From Novipirellula artificiosorum (lineage in GTDB: Bacteria; Planctomycetota; Planctomycetia; Pirellulales; Pirellulaceae), in the NCBI RefSeq assembly GCF_007860135.1, contig NZ_SJPV01000001.1, forward strand, positions 232,839 through 296,838: DNA of 64,000 nucleotides, in the 5' to 3' direction. The translations under genes were made by a program, and so were the position numbers. Of the stretch, positions 36,134 through 47,243 are shown piece after piece. How positions within the stretch are numbered: position 1 is the first letter of the stretch; each line of letters opens with the position of its first letter. The notes under the pieces were generated by a model. That model ran no database searches. It was not told the origin of the DNA and worked only from the letters and a program-made list of their open reading frames with translations.

Positions 36134-39100
36134 ATGAAATCACTCAACTTCGAGTTCTTGCGACCGAAGTGGCCGGAGCTGTCAGGGCTCGGTGGCTTTG
36201 CGGAGGCGTACGCACATCCCGATCCTGTTGGCGCAATTTCAAAGTTGCGAGTCTTCTGCGAGCAGGTCGTCGAATGGATACATCATGATCAGCGACTACC
36301 AAAGCCGCCCCGTGCGAATCTGAATGACCTGCTGCATAACCAGCCGTTTAAGGATGTTGTGCCAGAGGTTGTTTTGTCCAAGCTTCATGCTCTTCGCATG
36401 GAAGGGAACAACGCGGCTCATGGAAACAAAGGGGATACAACCACTGCGCTACGATTGACACGTGAAGCGTTCAACGTGGCTCGATGGCTGCACGTCAGTT
36501 ACGCCAGCGGCAATGTTACTGACTGTCCCGAATACTGCGAACCACCAACAGGTGGTGTCGAAGGTTCTAATCAACGACGTGAGAAACGTGCGATCCTTGA
36601 ACGGGTTGCCGCGCAAGAAGCTCAGATGCAGAAGCTTCTGGCCGACCTCGACAATGAACGATCACGCGCTGAGCAAGCAGAGTCCACGGCGGAAGAACGT
36701 CAGGCTGCATTAGAGGCCGCTCTGCAGGCGACCAGTGCATTGCAGTCCGTGGACCCGATGGCGTTTAGCGAGGAAGAAACTCGCAAGTATTTGATTGACC
36801 AGATGCTGGCCGACGAAGGCTGGGATGTTGGCAAAGGTAACACCAACACTGCCGAAGTCGTCAAGGAAGCACCGGTCAAATATCAGGTTGGCGCATCCGG
36901 CGCTGGCAAAGCCGACTACCTATTGGACGATGACAACGGAAAGCCGCTGGGCGTCGTTGAAGCCAAGAAAACGGCAGTTGATCCACAATTGGGACGAAAG
37001 CAGGCCGAGCAATACGCTGACGGACTCGAAAAAGAGCACGGGCAACGTCCAGTCATTTTCTACACCAACGGCTATGACCAGTGGATATGGAATGATGCTG
37101 CCGGTGAACCACCGCGCAAGATCTACGGCTTCTATTCAAAGGACAGCCTGCAACACCTGCACTTCCAGCGAACGGCCAAAAAGCCGGTCGGTGAAGTTTC
37201 AGCCAATCCCGATATAGCAGGCCGCATGTATCAGATCGAAGCGGTTCGCCGAGTCGTCGAACAATTCGCCGAAAAGAAACGCAAGGCATTGCTCGTGCAG
37301 GCGACCGGGACCGGTAAAACCCGTGTCGCGATCTCCCTGTGTGATGCGATGATCAAGGCGAATTGGGCCAAACGAATTCTGTTCTTGTGTGACCGTCGTG
37401 AACTACGTCGTCAGGCCAACAACGCCTTCAACGAATTTCTGCCGTCACTGCCACGGACGTATGTCAGCGGAGCATCCGCAGGCAACACGAAGGACCGTAT
37501 CTTCCTTTCAACTTATCCGGCGATGATGAAGGTCTATCAGTCCTTTGATGTCGGTTTCTTTGATCTGATCATCGCCGATGAGTCCCACCGCAGTCTCTAC
37601 AACCGATACCGCACCATTTTTGAATACTTCGACAGTTATCAACTCGGCCTGACTGCCACACCCGTTGATTTCGTATCGCGGAACACATTCAAAATCTTCG
37701 AATGCGATGAAGGTGATCCCACATCCAACTACGACTATCCGACTGCGGTCGCTCAAAAGCACCTTGTGCCGTTTGAGGTCGATACTCACACGACGCCATT
37801 CCTGCGATCCGGCATCAAGTATTCCAAAATGACGCCGGAACAGAGGCAGCAGCTGGAAGAAGACGAAGTTCTGCCACAAGCCATTGAGTTCGAGCAGGGT
37901 GCAGTAGACAAGGTTGTTTACAACAAAGACACCAACCGCCACATCCTGCGGAACCTGATGGATCACGGTATCCGTGTCGGCAGTCGCATTGGCAAGACGA
38001 TCGTCTTCGCTCGCAGCATCAAGCACGCTCGGCTGATGGAAGAGCTGTTCAATGAGATGTATCCGCAATACGGTGGTAAGTTCTGTCAGACTGTCGTCAG
38101 CGACGATCCCCGCGCCGAATCTATGATCGACGACTTCAAGGGTGACGGAAGCAACCCTGATCTGACCATCGCCATATCGGTGGACATGCTCGATACAGGT
38201 GTGGACGTTCCTGAGTGCGTCAACCTCGTGTTTGCCAAGCCGGTTTATTCCTACGTTAAGTTCTGGCAGATGATCGGACGTGGAACTCGGTTGTGTCTCG
38301 ATCTGTTCGGCCCCGACCTCGACAAGTCCCACTTTCAGATCTTTGATCATTGGGGCAACTTCGAGCGTTTTGAACAGGACTACAAGGCTGCCGAACCGGT
38401 TCGTCAGAAGTCCCTGTGTGAACGTGTCTTTGAAGCTCGCATGAAGTTGGCCGAAGCCGCTTTGGAAAAACAGCACAATGCTGGTTTCCAGATTGCGACG
38501 GGGCTGATCAGTAAGCAGGTCGCCGACCTTCCTACCGGCAGCATTCCCATCAAGGAAAAATGGAAGCAGGTGCAGTCTGTTTCTTCCGACGAGACAGTCC
38601 GTCAGTTCGATGCCGCGACCAAGGCAACGTTGCAGCAGGACGTTGCTCCGCTGATGCAGTGGGTGGACATTGCCAAGCATGAAGAAGCCTACAAATTCGA
38701 CCGACTCATTGCACAACTGCAAGCCGAACTGATTCGCGGCGGCGGCAAGTTCTCCGACATGCGAGACGAAGTGGTCAATCTGGTCAGCAGCCTGCGGATC
38801 AATCTATCTCAGGTGAAGCTGAAGTTGTCGGTCATCGAACGAGTCAAGAGCGATGAGTTCTGGGATGAAGTCACCGTTGCTGGCCTCGAAGAGATCCGTG
38901 ATCAGCTGCGCGGCATTGTTCAGTTCCGTCGCAAGGACGAAACACCGAGGTTTGATCCGGTCGTCATCGATGTAAGAGAAGACGAAGCCGACGTTGAACG
39001 CAAAAAGCATAAGGTCCGTTTAGATCGGCTCGATGATCTGGATATGGTGGCGTACCGCAACCGCGTCAATAACGTGTTGCAAGCGATCATCGACCAGAAC

Positions 39101-39529
39101 GAAACACTGCGGAAGATTCGCCTCGGCCAGCCCGTGACTGAACACGATCTGGAAGACCTTTGTTCGCTCGTGTTGACGCAGGAGCCGGGTCTCGATCTGC
39201 ACAACCTGCTGGACTACTTCACGCAGGCTGAATCGCTCGATCAGGCCATCCGAGCCATCATCGGGATGGACGCCGATGTCGTTCAGCAGCGATTCACCGA
39301 ATTTGTGCAGGCTCATCCGAATCTGGCATCGCACCAGATCAAGTTTCTGGACTTGTTGCAAAACCACATTGCCAAGTTTGGCTCCATCAAGACAGACGAT
39401 CTCTACGCAGCACCATTCACTACGCTGCACAGCGACAGCTTGGACGGACTCTTCGATGAGTCATTAGCTGACGAACTTTTCGACATCATCGGCTCATTTC
39501 AGCCGCAGGGACGTGAGGACAACGCATAA
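36134..39529 (+). CDS. hsdR: Type I restriction enzyme R subunit
   Basis: An 1131-residue HsdR of the EcoEI-like type. The N-terminal 120 residues are DUF4145-like ([14 protein letters not shown]). A coiled-coil follows, then the nuclease domain with DYLLDD near 261 and VVEAKK near 275, the PD-(D/E)xK residues. The helicase motor has Walker A ATGTGKT at about 390, ADESHR near 481, GLTATP near 510 and QMIGRGTR near 712. It translocates and cuts unmodified DNA together with HsdM and HsdS. The start follows P1 by about 27 bases; the ATG at 36110 would sit at the transcription start. First gene of the operon. Confidence 0.9.
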   Translation: MKSLNFEFLRPKWPELSGLGGFAEAYAHPDPVGAISKLRVFCEQVVEWIHHDQRLPKPPRANLNDLLHNQPFKDVVPEVVLSKLHALRMEGNNAAHGNKGDTTTALRLTREAFNVARWLHVSYASGNVTDCPEYCEPPTGGVEGSNQRREKRAILERVAAQEAQMQKLLADLDNERSRAEQAESTAEERQAALEAALQATSALQSVDPMAFSEEETRKYLIDQMLADEGWDVGKGNTNTAEVVKEAPVKYQVGASGAGKADYLLDDDNGKPLGVVEAKKTAVDPQLGRKQAEQYADGLEKEHGQRPVIFYTNGYDQWIWNDAAGEPPRKIYGFYSKDSLQHLHFQRTAKKPVGEVSANPDIAGRMYQIEAVRRVVEQFAEKKRKALLVQATGTGKTRVAISLCDAMIKANWAKRILFLCDRRELRRQANNAFNEFLPSLPRTYVSGASAGNTKDRIFLSTYPAMMKVYQSFDVGFFDLIIADESHRSLYNRYRTIFEYFDSYQLGLTATPVDFVSRNTFKIFECDEGDPTSNYDYPTAVAQKHLVPFEVDTHTTPFLRSGIKYSKMTPEQRQQLEEDEVLPQAIEFEQGAVDKVVYNKDTNRHILRNLMDHGIRVGSRIGKTIVFARSIKHARLMEELFNEMYPQYGGKFCQTVVSDDPRAESMIDDFKGDGSNPDLTIAISVDMLDTGVDVPECVNLVFAKPVYSYVKFWQMIGRGTRLCLDLFGPDLDKSHFQIFDHWGNFERFEQDYKAAEPVRQKSLCERVFEARMKLAEAALEKQHNAGFQIATGLISKQVADLPTGSIPIKEKWKQVQSVSSDETVRQFDAATKATLQQDVAPLMQWVDIAKHEEAYKFDRLIAQLQAELIRGGGKFSDMRDEVVNLVSSLRINLSQVKLKLSVIERVKSDEFWDEVTVAGLEEIRDQLRGIVQFRRKDETPRFDPVVIDVREDEADVERKKHKVRLDRLDDLDMVAYRNRVNNVLQAIIDQNETLRKIRLGQPVTEHDLEDLCSLVLTQEPGLDLHNLLDYFTQAESLDQAIRAIIGMDADVVQQRFTEFVQAHPNLASHQIKFLDLLQNHIAKFGSIKTDDLYAAPFTTLHSDSLDGLFDESLADELFDIIGSFQPQGREDNA

Positions 39530-39531
39530 CC

Positions 39532-41126
<1,595 letters not shown>

Positions 41127-41130
<4 letters not shown>

Positions 41131-42317
41131 ATGTGATTAAAAGACCAATCTCTGAAGTTGTGGATGTCAACCCACGCATTCCAACGGAAATCGCCAGCGA
41201 TATAAAACGCAAGGTTGATTTCGTACCAATGGCACAATTATCCGAGCAGGGGGACGTGACGCCGAACGGGAGTCGTCACCTCGGCGACGTGATGAAGGGT
41301 TATACATATTTCGAGAACGGAGATGTAATTGTTGCCAAGATCACGCCATGTATGGAGAACGGGAAGGCAGCATTCGTTGACAATCTGCCTCATCAGATAG
41401 GCTTCGGCTCAACTGAATTTCATGTGCTTCGACCCAGTGATTCCGTTGACGGACGGTATCTCTTCTACATGGTTTGGAATTCCAAATTCCGAAACGAAGC
41501 CGAAGGAAACATGACGGGATCAGCGGGACAAAAGCGTGTTCCAAAGGCATTCTTCGATCGTTTTGTGATCCCGCTACCGCCGCTGTCGGAACAGAAGCGG
41601 ATCGCCGACATCCTCGACAAAGCCGACGCCATCCGCCGCAAACGGCGTGATGCAATTTCGCAGGCAGAAACGATCCTCCGGTCTGCCTATTCGCAGATCT
41701 TCGGTGATCCAGTTGCCAATCCGCAAAACTGGCCGGTGGAAGATCTGGGCAGTATCGCTGACATCGTTACTGGTTACGCCTTCAAGAGTGCTGAATATGT
41801 AGACAAGGGCGTAAGGCTTTGTCGCGGTGCCAACGTAATGCCCGACACGATAAGCTGGGCAGACGTTCGGTACTGGCGACCGGAAGACAAGTCTGTTGAT
41901 ACAAAACTGCATTTAGCTGAAGGGGATGTCGTACTGGCTATGGATCGTCCTTGGATATCAAGTGGAATCAAGGTTGCACAAGTTACACAGGCAGACCTTC
42001 CTACGTATCTGGTGCAGCGTGTGACACGGTTGCGCGGCGACGACTCAGTGTCAAATGCCTTCCTCTACCAAACTATCCGCCACCCAGCATTCACCGCCCA
42101 TTGTGGCGGTCTCAAAACCGAAACTACCATCCCACATATTTCATCGGCAGATATAAAGTCATTTCAAGTGCCGGTTGCCCCGAAAGAGCTTCACGGGCGA
42201 TTCGAGACTCTCGCTCAGAAAACGCAAGCCGATGTTAAGAAACTGACAGTTGCTGCAGAAGAAGCAGACGACCTGTTCCATTCCCTTGTTCAATGTGCCT
42301 TCAAGGGGCAACTTTAA
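41127..42317 (+). CDS. hsdS: Type I restriction specificity subunit
   Basis: A 396-residue HsdS with two target-recognition domains. The first ends at [20 protein letters not shown] followed by the conserved helix, near residues 150-180; the second begins with [20 protein letters not shown] near 205 and ends in a coiled-coil tail. It determines the DNA sequence recognised by the HsdRMS complex. It overlaps hsdM by four bases. Confidence 0.9.
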
Positions 42318-42353
42318 GAGAAAACACCTTAGGACTTCCAGCGAACTACTATC

Positions 42354-43409
42354 ATGCCAAACGCAATCATCTTGGATGACGAACAGCAAGAACGCTTGTC
42401 GCATTTTCTCAAACGACGACAGCTCAACGAGAACATGGTCAGCCTGCTTAAGCAGATCAAGGACGATCATGACTTGAAGAGAGGTCAAGTCACGACTGCC
42501 CAGAATGCGACATACGACTCCATCATTGAGTCGCTGACAACGTCGCTCAATGAAGGATGGGTGACTACTCAGCAGGTTGTTGACATTCTTGATGGTGCCG
42601 AAATCGCCGGACGGCAGCATGTTTGCGTGTTTTCGATCCCCGATGACCTCATTGATGAGGTCGTTAGGAGTATCCAGCAACCAACGACACTGAATACACA
42701 GGGACTGACGCTAAGCGAATTTTGGGAGATACCTCGGGAACCATACACAAGATTGATTCAGAACGATCAGCGTCTATTGATTATGAAAGTTATCGCTCCA
42801 CGCTACTACTGGATCTCAAATGAAACGCAGGAGTCGGAGGATCTGATTGAGATCATGAAGCGACGTGAGAAGGAACGTACAGCTGTCATCCTGAGGTTGG
42901 ACCGCGTCAACAAGACGTTACAAGCGAGAGTTCCCATTCGGGAAAAGGCGTCGAATCTTGACACAACCAAAAGTGTGTATTCCTTCTTGGTCGAGATCAT
43001 CGAATCTCAATATGGGGATGATGGCATGACTTGGTTCAATAAGCTGGCTCGGTTTCCACTCTCGGATGCTTTTCAAAAGATCATCGAGAACAGAGAAGAC
43101 TTTTCGTTGCTCACCGATACGCCAGAGAATCAACACTTCAAAAGCAGCATGTCACACAAAGGAGCCGGAGACGATGCGTCGGACATTCGTGATTTTGAGC
43201 AATGGGGATTCGCAGAGGGATTTGCTCGAACGAGCCTTCGTGGCAAATGGAAGATTGACGACGCTGACATCCACGTGAGGATGCACGCAGATAAAGTAAA
43301 GATGGGGCAACAGATATCACGTGAAGTCTGTCGGCTCTTTTTCCCTCGGCCCTGTACCGACGCGCAAGTGGAGCATGTCATTGAACGAATTAAGGCCCAT
43401 CTACCGTAA
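42354..43409 (+). CDS. Unknown protein in the type I operon
   Basis: A 351-residue soluble protein, 36 bases after hsdS and on the same presumed transcript. The first 90 residues are helical (AIILDDEQQERLSHFLKRR, SIIESLTTSLNEGWVTTQQ). The rest is mixed, ending with RMHADKVKMGQQISREVCRLFFP and a final helix. I see no nuclease, ATP-binding or membrane motif. The next gene overlaps it by 35 bases. Conserved association with hsdS in other genomes would make it an accessory subunit; I cannot tell from here. Confidence 0.6.
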   Translation: MPNAIILDDEQQERLSHFLKRRQLNENMVSLLKQIKDDHDLKRGQVTTAQNATYDSIIESLTTSLNEGWVTTQQVVDILDGAEIAGRQHVCVFSIPDDLIDEVVRSIQQPTTLNTQGLTLSEFWEIPREPYTRLIQNDQRLLIMKVIAPRYYWISNETQESEDLIEIMKRREKERTAVILRLDRVNKTLQARVPIREKASNLDTTKSVYSFLVEIIESQYGDDGMTWFNKLARFPLSDAFQKIIENREDFSLLTDTPENQHFKSSMSHKGAGDDASDIRDFEQWGFAEGFARTSLRGKWKIDDADIHVRMHADKVKMGQQISREVCRLFFPRPCTDAQVEHVIERIKAHLP

Positions 43410-44475
43410 CGCTGCCAGCATAATACGAGCAAAGTATTCTGCACTGCCCGGTGTCGATAAGGTTCTTAACAGTCTTGAAAAAAGACTGCCAAAAGAGCCT
43501 GCGGACCCTCGTGTTCATCGCGACCTGTTTTTTGAGCCGAGAATTGATTCCCAACAGTTGTCAGTTCCGCTCACTACAGCCGAGACGGTCGCTCAGCAAC
43601 TTCACAAGTTTGGACTGTTGCGGCTTTGGGTACGTGTAACCTGTCCGAACACGGAGGACGGCGAAGCCGGAACGGTGCTGGAAACAGACGATTCCGACTC
43701 GTTCAAGCAGCTCGTTGCCAGTAGTTGTGATCATTGCGGGGCGCATCATGAATTCTCATGGGAGGACTGCGAGACCGTCTTTGCGGTGAACAGTTCACTC
43801 GATGAATCCGAACAGCATTTTAACTATGCAAGCTTGAGATCCACATTACCGCAAGTCAGCCAAAATGGATCAGTGCCACAACGTTTTGATCTATCGCGGT
43901 GCGAATCCGTATTAAATGGTGGACAGCGCGATGCCAGAACGACGCGAGAGCCAGCGTTGATTGCTTTGGCACTTCAGGCGAACCATTCAACGCTTGACAT
44001 TCCACCGGCTCTGTCAGCTTGGTGGAACGCTTGGGTGGGGCCTTTGCTTTTGATTTCAGCCTATCTGCTGCTCATTGTTCCGATTGTGCGGTACTGCGGT
44101 CAGTGGATCGGAGTGCTCGTAAGTGTTGTCGTGTTGGTGGGACTGTTTCTAGCAATACGTGGACAGGTTCAGGCTAAGCTCGCTCCGACCGTCATTCAAC
44201 GAACAGCCTTGTGGGGTGGTCTGTCGTTGGCAACCTATTGCGTTGCTGTGGGGTCTACTGGCTTGCACATCAATGCAGAAGCGGGACAGAACGAACCTTG
44301 GTGGAGCAAAGTCGCTTTCGGTGAACTGTCTGAACCGTTGCTGTATTCCGGCATTGCTGTTTATGCAATTACGCTTCTCTTCGTATTTTCGTTCGACTTT
44401 CAGCGAGGCTGGTTCGCTCGTGCGAAAGATTATGGTGCCGAAACTAACAAATCCGAGGGGATGACAACGACATGA
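43375..44475 (+). CDS. Membrane protein with cysteine motif in the type I operon
   Basis: About 366 residues from the ATG at 43375, which has GTGGAG just upstream. A soluble N-terminal part of about 200 residues contains VTCPNTEDGE and SSCDHCGAHHEF, four residues that could bind zinc. At least four membrane helices follow (GPLLLISAYLLLIVPIV, GVLVSVVVLVGLFLAI, GGLSLATYCVAVG, YSGIAVYAITLLFVFSF). It overlaps the preceding unknown gene by 35 bases. A membrane protein downstream of hsdS is unusual and could act as a membrane-directed effector, which is only inference. Confidence 0.55.
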   Translation: MSLNELRPIYRNAASIIRAKYSALPGVDKVLNSLEKRLPKEPADPRVHRDLFFEPRIDSQQLSVPLTTAETVAQQLHKFGLLRLWVRVTCPNTEDGEAGTVLETDDSDSFKQLVASSCDHCGAHHEFSWEDCETVFAVNSSLDESEQHFNYASLRSTLPQVSQNGSVPQRFDLSRCESVLNGGQRDARTTREPALIALALQANHSTLDIPPALSAWWNAWVGPLLLISAYLLLIVPIVRYCGQWIGVLVSVVVLVGLFLAIRGQVQAKLAPTVIQRTALWGGLSLATYCVAVGSTGLHINAEAGQNEPWWSKVAFGELSEPLLYSGIAVYAITLLFVFSFDFQRGWFARAKDYGAETNKSEGMTTT

Positions 44476-44541
44476 TTGCTGGAATATCAATTGAGAATTT
44501 CAATAGCGAGTGCGGTATCACCACAACCCTGCTTACATCAT

Positions 44542-44557
44542 CACAAACGCAGTTGTG
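44542..44557. promoter_or_regulatory. Palindrome CACAA-N6-TTGTG upstream of P2
   Basis: CACAA (44542-44546) and TTGTG (44553-44557) lie 66-81 bases before the P2 -24 element. The same palindrome, with the same spacing, precedes P3. Candidate binding site of the sigma54 activator. Confidence 0.5.
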
Positions 44558-44621
44558 GAATAAAGCTGCGACCAGAATCGAAAAGCGTGGAAACTGCAGC
44601 GTTTTACAACGCAATCACGTT

Positions 44622-44636
44622 TGGCACAGCGATTGC
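44622..44636 (+). promoter_or_regulatory. Sigma54 promoter P2
   Basis: TGGCACAGCGATTGC is a full match to TGGCAC-N5-TTGC, with GG and GC ten bases apart. Predicted start near 44648, 54 bases before the small Lys/Ala gene. Confidence 0.8.
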
Positions 44637-44701
44637 CTAAGGAACGGTTGAGACTCGAATCGGTCGCGTTGCAAATCGTAACATCGCAGGAATAAAGAAA
44701 C

Positions 44702-44968
44702 ATGGCAAAGAAGAACTCGAAAGTTACAAGCAAGCCAGTCGCAAAGAAGGCATCGACAACGCTGTCGTCCGGTTCGACTGGCAAAACATCCAAGTCCGCC
44801 GCAGGAAGCGCGTTGTCACAGACCGGAGCACCAAAGAAACAGACGAGCAAAACGGCGGCAACTGCAGCATCCAAAACGCTGACAGACGGTCGCACAAGCA
44901 AGGCATCGAAGTCAGCCGCAGCAAGTGCGTTGGCTCAGACACCGTCAAAGAAAAAGGGTAAGAAGTAG
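44702..44968 (+). CDS. Small Lys/Ala/Ser-rich repeat protein
   Basis: An 88-residue, strongly basic protein made of Lys, Ala, Ser and Thr. TSKSAAGSALSQT near residue 29 and ASKSAAASALAQT near 68 are an internal repeat, separated by another partial copy (TSKTAATAASKTL). The composition resembles histone H1-like tails, so DNA binding is possible. It is the first gene after P2 and precedes the HsdR-like gene by about 100 bases. AGGA lies upstream of its ATG. Confidence 0.65.
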   Translation: MAKKNSKVTSKPVAKKASTTLSSGSTGKTSKSAAGSALSQTGAPKKQTSKTAATAASKTLTDGRTSKASKSAAASALAQTPSKKKGKK

Positions 44969-45074
44969 GCTCACGAAATCAGCCACTGGTTGACTGAACC
45001 CGACCCGAAAACCTTGTTAGCAAGAGTGATAGCTTCAATCGGCCACGATGTGGTCGAGCACACTGGAAACTGAA

Positions 45075-47243
45075 ATGTCGTTGGACGAACAAAACCACCT
45101 CCGCAATCAAATCGAACAAGCACTGGCGAATGCCGGATGGGAGTTCGAGCGTGAGGCTATGGTTGTGCCGGGACGATTTAGGATTACCGGTGACGATCTG
45201 CGTGAGCGAGTGCCTGTCGCTGATTACTTATTGCGATTCCAAGGAGTCATGCTTGCCGTCGTTGAAGCAAAACGCGGAGCGGTGGATCTGCAGGCCGCTA
45301 CGGAACAAGCAACTATTTATGCTCGGCGTGCCGGAGTGTCATTTGCGATTGCAACCAATGGTGAGCAATGGTCAGTTAGTAACCTCGCATCCGGTGAGGC
45401 TCACCTCCTTGATGCACCGCCTTCGCCCGAAGAACTGATCAGCCAGTCAAACATTCCGCTACATTCGGTGGGATGGGGAGAGGCGATCGCAGCGGCACCC
45501 TTCGGAGAAGATGGTCAGCCAGCGCGGCTCAGGCCGTATCAGGAACAGGCCATCTTGGCGACGTTGTCTCACTTCGCCGAAGGAAATCGACGAGCCAGCT
45601 TGTTGATGTCGCCCAAGACAGGGGCCACTTACACGATCTTCCAATTGGTCTGGAAGCTTCTGAACAGCAATGCGTTTAAGAGTAAACGCGTCCTGTTCTT
45701 GACGGATCGTCGCCATCGAGTCGAGGAATCCTATCAGTGTTTTGCTGCGTTCGGTGACACAAGGTCGATGATTCAACGGCACGCAAAGCCTGAAGATCAC
45801 CAACGAGTGTTCTTCGCAACGTCCCAGATGATGTCTCACGATCGTGGGGCAGAAGTCCTCTACGAAGAGTTCCCGTCCGACTTTTTTGATTTGGTCATCT
45901 TGGATCAATGTCAATCAGTCCTTGGAAGCCGAGCTGGAATCCTCGCACACTTTCAGCAGGCACTCCAGATCGGCTTGATGGATTCACCGCATCTTGGGGC
46001 GTTGGAATACTTCGGAAATCCAATCTACGCTTACAGCTTGCAGCACGCAATCAACGACGGCTACCTGCTTCCGTTCCTTATCGAGTCACGAACGCCTGCA
46101 TGGGGTACGTTTCACAGCGACCTGTTGGTTGAAGAACAGTTTGAGAAAGCCATCGTCACGGCGGAAAACACTCGCCATATAGCCTCGGATCTGTGGAAGG
46201 CTCTGAGTCGATTCGACGAGAAGCAGAGAAAAACAATGGTCTTCTGCGTGAATAGCACTCACGCCGAAATGATGACCTCCGAACTGCAGCGAGTGTCACG
46301 TGACCCATCCTTTGCGGTACATATTTCTTCCGCTCACCCAGAGAGCCAGCTACTGATCGATCGGTTTCGACAGAATGACGAGAGTGGTCTGCGCGTTGCG
46401 GTGTCGGTGGATATGCTTTCCAAAGTGAGCATTCCCGATGTTTCGAACATTGTATTGGCACGTCCGATCGCCAATTCAGCCGTTTTCAGCAATTTGATTT
46501 CACAGGGTGCTCTGCCGTGTGACGCAATCGGTAAACGATATTTCACGGTCTTCGACTACTGTGAATCGCTTGGTGCGTTGGACACGGACTGGATGGGCTT
46601 TCCAGAAAATGACCGAGAGCTTCTGCAGCAACCGGATCCGTGTATTTCAACGCCTCATTCGGACCAAGGAGCGGATGTAGTTGAATCTGATGATCTGCGT
46701 GTAATTGGCAAAAGCATTCGTGCTCTTTGCAACGACAGTTTCGACCAACTCATTCAGATCTGGGCATCTCATGACGAACGCCGGAGTTTTCGAAACCGCT
46801 TAGGTGGCGTAGATCTGATCCAGAAGTTGCGTCATCAACTTGATATGCATGGCGTTGACGACGTTGATGTCTTGGCGAAAGTGGGGTTCGACTTAGGTGA
46901 TGTTCCAACTCGCAAGGATCGCGTCCGACACTTTTGGGGCTTTGACGGACCGTGGCTTCGAAAGAGATTGGGATTGAAGGAAAACTCCTTTGAACGCGAT
47001 GAAAACACAGACTCTTGGAAGCTCGCATTCTGGAGAGTCACTCTCGACCACTATTCGCTCTACGGCGTCGATCAGTTGGAGCGTGGGCAGACGTATCAAC
47101 TTCCGCAATTCGTTGGTCAGTTTGGGAGCTTCCAGACACTGACATCAAAGTATGGCGGTCCAAAGAAACTTCGCGCCGACCTTGAGGCTGTTAAGGAGAA
47201 GATTTACGTGCCAGTTGTCTCCGATGGAGGCAATGTTGAATGA
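45075..47243 (+). CDS. HsdR-like protein with degenerate helicase motifs
   Basis: About 722 residues from the ATG at 45075 (an ATG at 45048 lacks a ribosome site). The N-terminus resembles HsdR: VADYLLRFQGVMLAVVEAKR, split into the nuclease residues D and E-x-K at about 51-66, appears intact. The motor part aligns with type I and II helicases (RPYQEQAILATLSHFAEGNRR) but every key motif is altered: Walker A reads SPKTGAT, the DEAH box reads LDQCQS, motif III MDSPH, and the arginine finger region NLISQGAL. ATP-driven translocation is therefore unlikely. It overlaps the methylase fusion gene by four bases (ATGA). Confidence 0.7.
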   Translation: MSLDEQNHLRNQIEQALANAGWEFEREAMVVPGRFRITGDDLRERVPVADYLLRFQGVMLAVVEAKRGAVDLQAATEQATIYARRAGVSFAIATNGEQWSVSNLASGEAHLLDAPPSPEELISQSNIPLHSVGWGEAIAAAPFGEDGQPARLRPYQEQAILATLSHFAEGNRRASLLMSPKTGATYTIFQLVWKLLNSNAFKSKRVLFLTDRRHRVEESYQCFAAFGDTRSMIQRHAKPEDHQRVFFATSQMMSHDRGAEVLYEEFPSDFFDLVILDQCQSVLGSRAGILAHFQQALQIGLMDSPHLGALEYFGNPIYAYSLQHAINDGYLLPFLIESRTPAWGTFHSDLLVEEQFEKAIVTAENTRHIASDLWKALSRFDEKQRKTMVFCVNSTHAEMMTSELQRVSRDPSFAVHISSAHPESQLLIDRFRQNDESGLRVAVSVDMLSKVSIPDVSNIVLARPIANSAVFSNLISQGALPCDAIGKRYFTVFDYCESLGALDTDWMGFPENDRELLQQPDPCISTPHSDQGADVVESDDLRVIGKSIRALCNDSFDQLIQIWASHDERRSFRNRLGGVDLIQKLRHQLDMHGVDDVDVLAKVGFDLGDVPTRKDRVRHFWGFDGPWLRKRLGLKENSFERDENTDSWKLAFWRVTLDHYSLYGVDQLERGQTYQLPQFVGQFGSFQTLTSKYGGPKKLRADLEAVKEKIYVPVVSDGGNVE

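Noticed and set aside
37508..38722. 404-codon minus-strand frame inside hsdR
   Set aside because: It is antisense to conserved helicase motifs of hsdR and has no features of its own.
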